Part shown: positions 14,901 through 25,728 of the stretch, one piece after another
How the letters are laid out: each line of letters opens with the position of its first letter
Position numbering within the stretch: position 1 is the stretch's first letter
NCBI GenBank assembly: GCA_013399695.1
Contig: VXAU01002298.1
Span: forward strand, 665,618 to 729,617
Length of the DNA stretch: 64,000 bases
Reading direction: 5' to 3'
Source of the DNA: Formicarius rufipectus
Lineage: Eukaryota > Chordata > Aves > Passeriformes > Formicariidae
Position numbers and translations under genes: made by a program
The notes under the pieces: model-generated
What the model was told of the DNA's origin: nothing
Seen by the model: the letters and a program-made list of their open reading frames with translations, nothing else
Database searches by the model: none

Positions 14901-17900
14901 TGTTGCTTTCAAGGCTCCAAATGGCACAATATTGAAAATCTCCTACTTGAATGAAGTAAAACCTGTACTGACTCCAGCTACAAAATCTTCTATTAAAGCA
15001 CAACCACATTGGGGGTGGAATGTCGATTTCTGGGGAGAGTATACACAATCCAGGGTGCTCTGAGGTCATTAAAGATGTTTCTTTGTTGGCTGCAACTTCC
15101 AACAGTTATAACTTGAGTTTCTTCAAATTATTGTCAGAACAGAGTTAATGGTGAATTCAGGTGAAATTCCCCAGCTATGCAACAATAAAACATGCAATAA
15201 AACATATCTAAAAACCAGGAGTGAATGGTCTCCCTTATGATGGCACTGAAAGAACACTTCTATTGGGAACCTCAGCAGCAATTTAAAATTGATTTTTTGG
15301 GGGAAGGGTGAATCATAGCAGATCTTACTGTTCCATGTGCAGCCCCTTGTGATTCATTCTACCCAAATTTAAAAGGCACTATATGGATGTCTATTTCTGA
15401 GACAGTCTGTCAACATTCCTTTGTGATCAAAAGAGCAAAACATATATTTTCAGAGCAGTCTATCTGACCTATTTTAGATGTGTACTTCTGATTGAGATGA
15501 ATCAAGCCCCAATTTCCATTAGCTACCCTGACTGTCATGTTTCTGCTGCCTCTAACAGGAAAGAGAGTGAATTGCTCAGATGTTGATACCAATAAAATTA
15601 CTTTGGAAAATAATCTCTCTGAATCCCAAGTGATCTGCAGAGCAGATCCTAAGGAATGGTAGTCTCAAATGATGCAACAATTTAACATACAGCAAGGAGT
15701 TCTCTCCAAGGATTTTAGGCTCCTGTACACTGAACTGTAAAGAATTACTTGTAAAGCCTGTGTTTGAATGAGAAAAGAAATAAGGACATTGCTGCCTCTC
15801 CTCTGTTGTCATGATCTAATACATGAAAGTTACATGAATTGAGAAGGCCTCCTTCTTTTCCTTTGCTCCTTCTCCCTGCATCATGATTTGCAGAGGAAAG
15901 AGCTCAGAACTCACGTCTAAAAGGGAGATGTGCTGTGCTTTGGTTCAACTAGCCAGGCAAATAATGGAGGAATTAAATCTGTATGTTGTCACTAAATCAT
16001 CCCGTGACCCCTCGCAGGGACAAGTGCAGGGCAAAGTTGGTCTGCTGACATCAGGACAGTAAGCAGAGACCCCGTGACTTGAAAATCTGTAAAGAATTGT
16101 GCTAATGAGCTGTAATCAGACATAATAAAAGATTCAGCTACAGTTGGTATGGGTCTGTGTTAATTCTGAATGAAGAATTAATGAAAAAGCAGTTTCCCTA
16201 CACAAGTACAGATTGCCATGTACATGGGTGAGACAGTTTAGTTCTGTGTATGGATTGGGTCAATGTTATTGAGAAAGTAAAATTTGCATTACTGTCCAGT
16301 TTTAAGACTTCTTTTTTGCATGTAGTATACACATATCTTAAAGCGAGAGAAATATCATCCTCAGAAATAATTAGAGCAAAAAACCAAACAATCTCTTAGG
16401 ACCTGTCAGCAATTAACTAGGTGATCATATCACAGTGTTAATGCATCTCTAGTTTGGACTACTTTCATCCTAATACGGCAACCAAGGGATTTAAGTACCA
16501 GATAAAAAAACTAACCAGGGAGTATGATCAAGAAAGTTCAGTTGTTGTTTTTTCCAACACACATAACACAATTAATAGTGTTAAAAGCATTAGTTCTGCA
16601 CAGGACCTTTATCTTCAAAAGAAAATTAGAGCAGAGTTAAAATGAAATTTCAATGAGAACAACTTCAGATGTTAGGGCCCATAAGGGTGAGAAATAATGA
16701 GATGTTTATGAGGAGGAGAAAAGCACTAAAGAAACTTGTGTCGTTATGGGTAGTCTGAAGACCTAAAGAATGCAATACGTGGTGCTCCATGAAGCAACAG
16801 AGCCAGGAGCATGTCTGTGACTGCAGCAAGCACGAAAATGGGCTGAATCAGACCATGAATGTTCTCAGACAAATAGAAAATCTTTTAGTGAGTGAATCAA
16901 ATGGATTATTAACTCAAATATTGAAGTCCCTCGTGCAGTGATACTGCCCAATTTAAACACATGATGGTCAAGAAATCAGAAAATTGTGGTAAACACACAG
17001 AGGAGCTGATCTGATTGGAGTGGAGGGGTTGTTTTGTCATCAGCTGAAGCAGTGACTAAAGTTGATGCTTGGAATTGAAGGAGTTACTTCTCAGCTATGA
17101 ATTTCTCCCCCAAAACAAGCAAGTGGCTCATAGCAAATAAATAAATTTAATGCAGTGTAACAGTGCTCACTCTTTGAATAGTGAAAAGCTTCTGTTCAAC
17201 TGAAGTCAAGGTCTTCAACAGCAAAACTTCATCTACACTGATGATTCACTTGAGGCCTCAACTCCACAGGAGGTGGGTACTGAAGCTTGATTTGCTTGTC
17301 ATCCATAGCTCTTCCTTTCACTAAAAGTCACAAGCTGCCTCTTCAAACACTGACCTGGTGTTGCTGGAGGGAATGTAAGGAAATGGACTCCTAACACCGT
17401 AATCCCATCTCTCCTTGCAGGGGCATGGACATGGGGATTCGTTTTGTTCATCACCAGGCATCTCTGTGTCGGGTGGTCCCTCCAGTTTCCCTCTGTAATT
17501 AGGAGGCAAAAATAAACATCTTCAGAGTGCATTTCACCTGAGCAAATCCTGATGTCTGCTACTAGAGGGGTCTATTTCTTTCTACACTGAAAGAAACAGT
17601 ATTGACTTGCCCCCAAGGAGCCTTCCTGTTGTGTAAAACCTGACTGTTCTTATGGGAATGATCAGTGTCAGCAGGAACAGAACAGCCCGAGGGGCTCCCT
17701 GGAGTATTCCTGGCCACAGGGGCAATGAGGACATGCAGGCAGCCCAAACTTAACATGAAGTTATATTGCTCATAAATGTGTTGTGGACACAAGTTTCACA
17801 TAGGGCATTCCATCAATCCCGGGGGCAGCCAGGCAAGGCAGATCACAAACACAGCTGTGACTGTGTAGCTGCTTCCACCTATGCTTGGACCATAGAGGTC

Positions 17901-18043
17901 TGTGATCCTGCAGCAGCAAAGCAGGCTCATCGCTGGCAGTTCCAAGCTTGTGATATTCAATCAAGTATTCTCATTTATAACCTCTTTGTGGACGACTTTA
18001 GGACACTGAACCCATGAAGCACAACGTGAAATACCTCCAGATT

Positions 18044-18063
18044 AAAAAAAAAAAAAAAAAAAA
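18044..18063. repeat. Poly-A tract (A20)
   Basis: Twenty consecutive A. The upstream few hundred bases are not a repeat I recognise, so there is no basis for calling it a retroposed poly-A tail, although that remains possible for an unrecognised retrocopy. Confidence 0.9.
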
Positions 18064-19438
18064 GTATACATTTTATGTTATTTTTGCAATGCCGATTGAC
18101 TGCATTTTCACTCACCTATACAGGGCTTGCATCTGGACACATGCAACCAGACACAAAAATAAAGTACTTCCTCGGCCACCTCAGGCCCATCATACTGTCA
18201 TGAGGAAAGAAGCAGAGGGAAAATGAGATGGAAGGTGATGAGAAGGGACAGGAGGGGGAGAAGGGAGGTTGGTCTTCAGTAATTCCCATTAAATTTACAT
18301 TTCTTTGCTATGCTAATGAACTGCATACCCATTCTGAGGTTGTCTGATAAAGCCACTGTATGATGTTCATAAAGAAAATTGACTTCATGATTGTTTTTTA
18401 TATATTAAGGTCCCCTTGGGAATTGGGATTCACTTGTAATAGACCTCCTTGACCTTTTGTGTGCTAGGGACTGGGAAAAAAGAGATCAATTAGTATTTAG
18501 CTGGTCATTTTAAGTTGGATATAGCTTTCAGGTTCATTAGATAATGTCCACATGCTCTCTCCCTTGTCCTTCCTTTATTTGACTTTCTCTTGCAGTAGAT
18601 CTTGCTTTATCTTCCAACCCTAATGATTCTTTCTTTTTCCCCTCATAAAATTACATAATTACGGTCTTTCATTCTGTCAGTAAAAATAATTAATTAAATA
18701 ATATGGAGACAGGAAGCAGTTGAAGCCAAATGATCACAACATCCAAGTGTCTCCTGTCTTGCTGCAAGAGAGGGAGGAAGAGTGTTCTTTAATCCAAACT
18801 TCATGATAAGTGTTACATTCAAGCTGTGAAGAAAATGTTCCCTGATGAGCAATTAACAAAAAATCTGAGACTTAAAACCTTAAATTATACTTGCCTCTGA
18901 TCTACAGGGTTGAGAAGTATGTCAGGGTATCAGAAGCTACAGACATCAACTTAATGAGATCTGCTAGTTAACTATAAAACTCCTTTGAACAGGGAGTTTG
19001 ATCCCAGGGAGTGCTGGAAGCCTCCTGAAGAGGCTCCATTCCCATCAAGCCAACACCCCTCAAGGATCCTCAAGCCCTCTTCACAGTCACATAAAACTGG
19101 CTGATGAATAGGTCATTCCTGAGCCCATGACAGGATCAAATGCAATCACGAGGTCTTTGTCAGATTTCTGTGTTCTGTGAAGCTCAAGCTCTGTTGCTCT
19201 TTCTGCAAAATCTGCACTTGTGACCAAGTGAATTCAACATCAGCAAAAAATTCCCTCTTAACTGGAGCAGTCTTTTGTACAATGAACTCTGCCATGATTT
19301 TAGTCATATGCAGATTACGCAACAAATAGTACAGAAACTCTGTGGTTATACCACATTGAGAGTCTAGTGAATGGAAAGAAAAAGATGAAGAATACTAACT
19401 ACACTGCATCATCTAAAAATAATACAGAACCTTGGACT

Positions 19439-19463
19439 AAAAAAAAAAAAAAAAGAAAAAAAA
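19439..19463. repeat. Poly-A tract (A16-G-A8)
   Basis: A run of 16 A, one G, then 8 A. It is a simple homopolymer repeat with no recognised element attached. Confidence 0.88.
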
Positions 19464-20643
19464 GAGTTGATATATCACTGCAGAGATGCCAAAGAGACAT
19501 CAACCTAAGCAAGTGATGAGTTAATTGTTTTAAATTATTGGTAGAGTTTCTATCTAAACATTCCTTTCTAAAAGAAAATAACCAAACAATAGGCAGCAAA
19601 CACCCAAATGAAAGCCCCAAGCTGGATATAAAACAGAGAAGTTAAAATGAAGGGATTCGGGGGAAGCTAAAGGATGATTTAAAGCTGACCTGGCTGAGTG
19701 CACTGTCTTTCTGCTAATGGTGAATTGGTTCTAAACAGCTGTAAACTCCCTCATGTATTTAGAAAACAGAGCTGCTCATGCGACAGCTGCACTCCAAAAA
19801 TGTGTTCCAAAGACTCACAGAGCTAGCCCTAAATAAATTCATAGCCTGAACAAATGGATTGGATTTTGAACTCTAGCTGATGTCTCATATTGTTTGGCTC
19901 TGTTAGAGACAGAAAAATCCTACATATACAGACCAAGAGGCCACAGGAGTGTTTCCGCACACCACAGCTCAGAATGAGCTCTCAAAGCAGCTCATTCACA
20001 CACAGCAACGAGGCACAGAAAAAAAAAGTCAAATTTTGCAGCCTTTCTTTCACGTGCACCTCACACTCGTTTTGTCTTTCAGGAAAAAAAACAATCCAAA
20101 AATCAGTGTTGCACTGATTAGAAAGTATGACTTTCATTGATTGGAGAACACAAATATCTGTATTGATTACTATACCTCTCTCTCCTCCTTGCATTTCAAA
20201 ACTCTTCTGTCTCTATGTACCATTCAAACTTGAATACATACTGCCTAATTAGTTGGTCAGAGAAGTAGAATACATCTGATCAAAATTTTATTGTGACCTT
20301 TCACATATATTTCATCCCCTCCCATGCCATTTCTCTTTGACCAGCCCCCTGAATTCAGTGCCTGATTGCACTCTGACAAGATTTCTTAACCCAGAGGGAG
20401 GGAAAAGAGAGAACTGCCAGGACTGAGACCAGAAGAAATCTGACATTTTATGTCAGCTTCAAGGTACTTGGATGCAGTTAGAAAATGGGTGGTTTGGTAT
20501 GTTCTTTTTCAAAGTAAAGTGGAAATCAGGGTGAAAAAATACTGTTAAATATAAAACATAATTCTGAGATACTATAACATGGAATGTTATGTATTTTCAC
20601 GTACCATTGCTCTGATAGATGCAATAGTAGACTGGAGAAAAGT

Positions 20644-21150
20644 TATAGAATCATAGAATTATTTCTGTTGGAAGGGACCTCAAAGATCATCTAGTTCCAA
20701 CTAGATGAGTGGAATGAGAAGGTACATTTAAACATTAAACATCAGTTTAAAGTCATTATCCCTTTGTGCTCTCATTCTGTGCCTTTGTCAAAAGTCCCTC
20801 TCCACCTCTCTTGTGGATTCTTTTGGCACTGGAAGGGGACCTAAGGTCTCCCTGGAGTCTTCTCCTCCCCATACTGCACAGCCCCAAGTCTCCCAGCCTG
20901 TCTCCAGGGCAGAGGGATTGTAGTCCTTGGAGTATTTTGATCACCTCCTCTGGACTTGCTCCAACACATCCACATCTTTCTTATGTTGGGGGCAGCACTG
21001 CAGGTGGGGTTTGACCAGAGCAGAGAAAGGAAGAGTCACCTTCAGTGACCCTCTAGTCACTCAGCTGGGGACACAGCCCAGGACACAGTTGGTGTCTGGG
21101 CTGCCATCTCATGTTTCTGGTCCTGCTGAGCTTCTCATCAACAAATTTCC
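20644..21150 (-). mobile_element. CR1 LINE 3' fragment, antisense
   Basis: On the plus strand the block opens with the reverse complement of a CR1 3' tail (tatagaatcatagaatt), then the GGAAGGGACCTCAAAGATCATCTAG segment that precedes CR1 tails. On the minus strand the translation 20944-20756 reads GDRLGDLGLCSMGRRRLQGDL, the eroded C-terminal part of CR1 ORF2 (the reverse transcriptase protein). Homology fades near the motif for a GAGCTTCTCATCAAC segment at about 21140. Roughly 80 bases that normally follow the 3' end appear deleted after 20702. It is 5'-truncated, as most CR1 copies are, and inactive. Confidence 0.93.
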
Positions 21151-24100
21151 ATTGAGTTTCAGCCATTCTGTGTTTAAGTGGTGCCTTGCAAGTTATGAAT
21201 TATATTTTTTTGCCTACAGTCAATAAATTATAGCAGCTAATTAAGTCATCAGTTTTATCATTGCTACCTGTCCCTTGTTGCCTTTGGGATCCTGAAAGGG
21301 AAATTGTCTGTTATTTGAGGGGGAGTGGAGAGTGCAGGGAGGAAGATGTAGAGAAACAACATGTCCAAGTTTTAGTTCAGAAGTTTATGGATACTATAAA
21401 AGAGAATGGGATGCTGCATTCAATCTCTTCTCTATATTTTTTCTTTAGCAGTTAGTCTCTTCTTTCACTGATTAGTCTTACTGAATTCTGAAGGACATTA
21501 GAAATGGAAATGGTGTATAAAAATGTTTTAGCTTTCTTTTGTTTTGTTTTGCTTTTTTCACACAAAAAAATGCCATTCTATTGTACAGAGCTTTCATGGG
21601 CAAAACATTTTTGCTGAAAGCAAATACAACTATGCCGTTTACAAAGACCCATGTGGAATGATGCTGTCTGCATTGGCTTTACCCAAAACACCAGATCAGA
21701 ATTAATATCTACCTCAGGTGAAAAAGGGTCATGTGTGGACACAAATATCTGTGATTCCCAGTCCAAAATAGGGGACTTTTCACACAAGACCCAAGCACTT
21801 AGGAAGTCTTGCAGATAACCTGATGGAAGGTTGCCAACTCCTTGCAGAAGAACAGGTCACATGGGAACCTAAACAAGGATACCAACATCTTGAATATATC
21901 CCCTTCCAGTGCTCCAGCCATTCAACCCTTCCCTATCAGTTAAAACTCTCAATTAGGTATCCTCTGAAACTTTCTTAAGCCAATAAAATGTCAGGCCATG
22001 AAGGTTTTTATTAAATCAAACTGTCTGAATCAAACATTCTTGTACTGAAAAAAGACAGCAAACTATACAATGAAATATGTGTTTAAGTATTTTAAAGTAG
22101 CCAAAAATTCACGTTTTCCAATTCATCAGAGCTTCAGAAATACATAATCCAATTGACTCCCACCAAACAATAGTGAAATGCCTCTCTACACATGAGAACT
22201 GTATGCATTTCTTCATCCTACACCCAAGTGATTGTCTGTTGCTCTTATTTCTACAAGATTCATTAATTTTTCTCACAACATAGGCAAATATTCCATAATC
22301 ACACTGACACATCTGTTTCTACTACTGATGGACATACAGACCACTAACTATTTTAGCTTGATGCCATTTTTTTCAAACCATCTATCAGACATCTCTGTAA
22401 ACTCAATATGTCACTTATTTCTACTCAGGACAATACGCATTATTTGCCATGAGGGAAAGGAATACCATACATTTCATTCTTCTCACAGCTCTTATAAAAG
22501 TGCAAAGCCATCTTCAAATTTTTTCCTGGGCTGAACTTCATTTTATTTAATCTCACCTTCTCCCAAGAGAGGTGCTACTGTACTTCTGTACTGTTTTCTT
22601 TATTTACTGTCCATTCTGTTACAATGATGCTTATTTGCCAAGACATAGGCAGAAAAGGAGAAAACCCATGAAAACTTTATTTGGCTGAAGAGACTTGCTT
22701 TTGAATTTTTTTTTAATCATTGACCACCACTCTTCAATCTAACTTGGAAGGACTCGTCCCAAATTTTCTCTCTTAGTAAGAGACAGAGAATAGAAAATCA
22801 AGACTTTGCCTCACTAAACAGGAATTGGCCTTTGTAGGACCCTTTGCCAGCTGTGCAGGAAAAGACAATATATTATATTAACTCATACATCCTCTAAATG
22901 AGGTGTTTAATATAGGGTAGACCCAAGCCTATATCCCCTTCCATGAAACATATGGACTGAGAACCATGGATGTGATGCCCCAATAAGCCAACATCACCCT
23001 GAGGAAGGCAGAGAAGCTGTTGGAAATGGACTCTCCTGACCATGCTGGACATTAGTCCCACTAGGCTGTTTTACCCCTATTTCTGTAACTTACACTGTTG
23101 TGGGCATCATTTGTGTAGAGGTTGTTGGGTTTAAGAAAAGCATCTGAGATGGCTCAATGCAGCAGATACAGCAAATCCTTTTCTTAATGAAAAATCTGGC
23201 AAAATTGGCATGTTCTACTGGGGGAAAAATTTTTTATTTTAAGGAATATATTCCATAAAAACATTTTACAATTCTCTTACAGAAATGTGACCATTTAGTT
23301 TAGGAATTGTTTTTATTTCATTGCTTTGAACTGTCTTAGATTTTTTTCTCGGTGGTAGGATCAGGTAGGATCCAGCATTTTCAGCCTCATGCAGAGGCAA
23401 ACAAGAGGATTTTCTGTGCATGAGTTATGTGAAGATTTAAAATTTCTTAATCTAAATTTGAAATGATAGAGGGCTTTCTTACGGTCATGAGAAATAAGCA
23501 GTGCATTAGTCAGCTCAGTGGAGGACTTGACTGCCTTTATAACCTCCATTTCCTTTATGCCATCCCAGAAAAGGTTACTCATGCAGCCCCAATGGTAATG
23601 ACTCTGCTTGACATTTCAAGGCACATCTAACAAACATCAGCACAGAGAAACAATCCTCTCAGCACAGTTTCAGACAACTGATTTGTCTTCATCCACAGTA
23701 ACTAACTTCAATGTCACAAGGATTAATTAATCTATGTTGGCAAGCTAGTTGTAGGATGAAATTCTGTCAGGTTTAGTAAATTTGGGTTGTTTCTATGCCT
23801 GATTTTTTAATCTCTTTGGGTTTGGCTGATGTGTGGGGGGTTTGTTGGTTGTTGTTTTGGTTTTGGTTTGGTTTTGTTTTGTTTTATGTATGGAAGTTTT
23901 TGTGTTGCACTTAAGAAAAGAAAAAACTAAAATATGGTCTTAATGCTGTTGTAGCATTACTAAAATCAGTGAAACATTTGTTTTATCCAAGGAGAAGTCC
24001 TCTTGAAAGTTGTACCAAAGTGAAAATGTCCAAATTGTCTTGGGATGAAAAATGTATGGTGGGGGAATAGACCGTGAGATATTATGGCAAGAAATACCAT

Positions 24101-24670
24101 ACTACTCCAGTATTGGGTTCTAAAATATTGCTCCTCATAATTATACAGAAAAAAAAAAATCCAAAATTTACATTGGCAAATTATTCTTTCCCTTGTAAGT
24201 AAAAGAATATTACTACTACCAAAATTCTCCAAAACTAAAATAATAATAGTAAAACACCAAAAGTGACCTTTGATGAACCCTTGAAGATTAATATGCCTGA
24301 TTTACCATGTACCTTCCTGTGAATTTTTCGTTAGTCACTAGCTCAACCTCAACTAAACAGAAGCAGAAGACTGGACCACAGTGAGATTTTAGTGTCTCCA
24401 TGCAGTGTCATATTTTCTCCCTTTCTTGCCTCTGTAATGTAACATGTAACAAGGTATAAAGTGCTACTGAGGGAGAACAGGGTAATTTTCTACTTATTTT
24501 GTACTGGTTATAAGGAATCCATTAAGGAAAGGGCAGGATAACAGCTTTGAGTTCAGTGGTAACAAATTCAACTCCCCTGTGCTCCCACAAAGAGAAGAGA
24601 GAAGGAGAAATTAATGGTTTCAGACTTCATTGTGAAAAACTGGGGGAAAAAAACAAACACAAGAGATGAT
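21151..24670. other. Unique noncoding DNA, no gene seen
   Basis: No coding exon or interspersed repeat is recognised. A short GTTTT-type tract lies at about 21536-21558. A stretch at 22900-23120 is slightly richer in GC but matches nothing I know. Open frames stay at or below about 100 codons. Confidence 0.7.
23831..23886. repeat. GT/T-rich low-complexity tract
   Basis: The tract consists almost entirely of G and T, with units such as GGTTTT, GGTTTGG and GTTTT. Several GG pairs separated by short T loops could support a two-tetrad G-quadruplex on the plus strand. No adjacent element is recognised. Confidence 0.85.
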
Positions 24671-24797
24671 AAGGTCAGGTTGGATGGGGCTGGACGCAAC
24701 CTGACCTACTGGAAGTTCTCCCTCTCCATGGGACAGGGTTGGGACTAGATGATCTTTAAGGTCCCTTCCAACCCAGACCGTTCTGCGATTCTATAAT
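24671..24797 (+). mobile_element. CR1 LINE 3' tail fragment, sense
   Basis: About 127 bases match the very end of a CR1 element in sense orientation. GGTCAGGTTGGATGGGGCTG corresponds to the coding end of ORF2. It is followed by the conserved GATGATCTTTAAGGTCCC and CCTTCCAACCCAGACCGTTC segments and a decayed tail (CGATTCTATAAT). All upstream sequence is missing, so it is a heavily 5'-truncated insertion. Confidence 0.92.
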
Positions 24798-25052
24798 AAA
24801 ATTTTCTCCCACAGACAACCAGCAAGAGTATGACCATTCACTTTCATAGGGTCAGGTACGTACCCAGTGCTCTCTAAAATCTAATGCTTAAACTTCTGTT
24901 TTGTTCATGTAGGGGCTATCACAGAAAATAACTTTTGCAGCAGTGAAAAGCATCAAGATCCAAATGGCAAAGATGTTATGCATGCTTGGAGAGTTCTGCC
25001 ATGCTCCATTCTTTGTGCCAAAACCAACAAATATTCAAAATATTCACAGAGG

Positions 25053-25105
25053 AAAAAAACAAAACAAAAAAAAAAAACAAAAAAAAACAAACAAACAAAA
25101 AAAAC
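25053..25105. repeat. A-rich tract with AAAC units
   Basis: A-runs are interrupted by single C residues, ending in three AAAC-type units. It gives lysine/threonine-rich readings on one strand and phenylalanine-rich readings on the other, which explains the overlapping short open frames here; they are not genes. Confidence 0.88.
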
Positions 25106-25687
25106 AGCTCTTGAAGGGAAGGAAGCTGTATCACCTTTAGACAAAAAACCTCAGCAAATCTGCATCTCAAAGTGAATAACAAAGAGATTCAGTCAGTTCC
25201 TTAATTTCAGGTGGATTGTTGTCCCACCTACCCCGTGATTCTCACTTCAGTTTCCTTTGTAGTTGTTTAAAAACCCCTGTATATAGCTCAAAACAGGAAA
25301 CTGCTGCAAATTTACTGAAAATGGATGTCTTAAACAGAAAGGGTACACTGCCGGCAGTGTAAAGAGGGGAGGGTGACACAGTTCCAAATTAATTTACGTT
25401 TAATTAAATTTAATTGAGAATCAAGGGCACTGTCAGGTGCTCTAAGGGCATTCCCAAGGTTCTGGGATCTGAGTTAGCAACCTTGGGCTAAATTAAGATA
25501 AAACAATACCACACAATCAAATAGAAAGTTTTATTTATGTTCAGTAAGGATTTAAACCTTACAAGAGGTTGAACAACTTGTGGCAGCAATGATTTCAACA
25601 TTTCTGAACAGCCCACAGATTAAACTTTCAGACTAATCTGAACAACCTGTGGCTTTTTAACCTTTTCATAGACAGGCTGAACAGACA

Positions 25688-25728
25688 GATAAATAAAATC
25701 AATAAATAGATAAGATAAAATAAAATAG
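25688..25728. repeat. AT-rich AATAAA/GATAA low-complexity tract
   Basis: Alternating GATAA, AATAA and AAATAAA units over about 40 bases, with one G or C every 6-9 bases. It is a simple low-complexity repeat. Confidence 0.75.

Larger units (their letters stand above)
8934..20643. other. Unique noncoding DNA without recognisable CR1
   Basis: No gene, LINE or LTR is recognised in these 11.7 kb. The longest open frames are 173 codons antisense (10497-9976) and 134 codons sense (9633-10037). Neither has a domain, signal peptide or convincing splice context that I recognise. A GC-richer patch lies at about 9125-9370 and an AT-rich patch at about 11640-11760. T-rich runs occur at 11826-11873 and 14019-14040. 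Both strands are broken by frequent stops elsewhere. Confidence 0.7.

Noticed and set aside
24953..25182. Four overlapping open frames with poly-Lys or poly-Phe
   Set aside because: They are created by the A-rich tract at 25053-25105.
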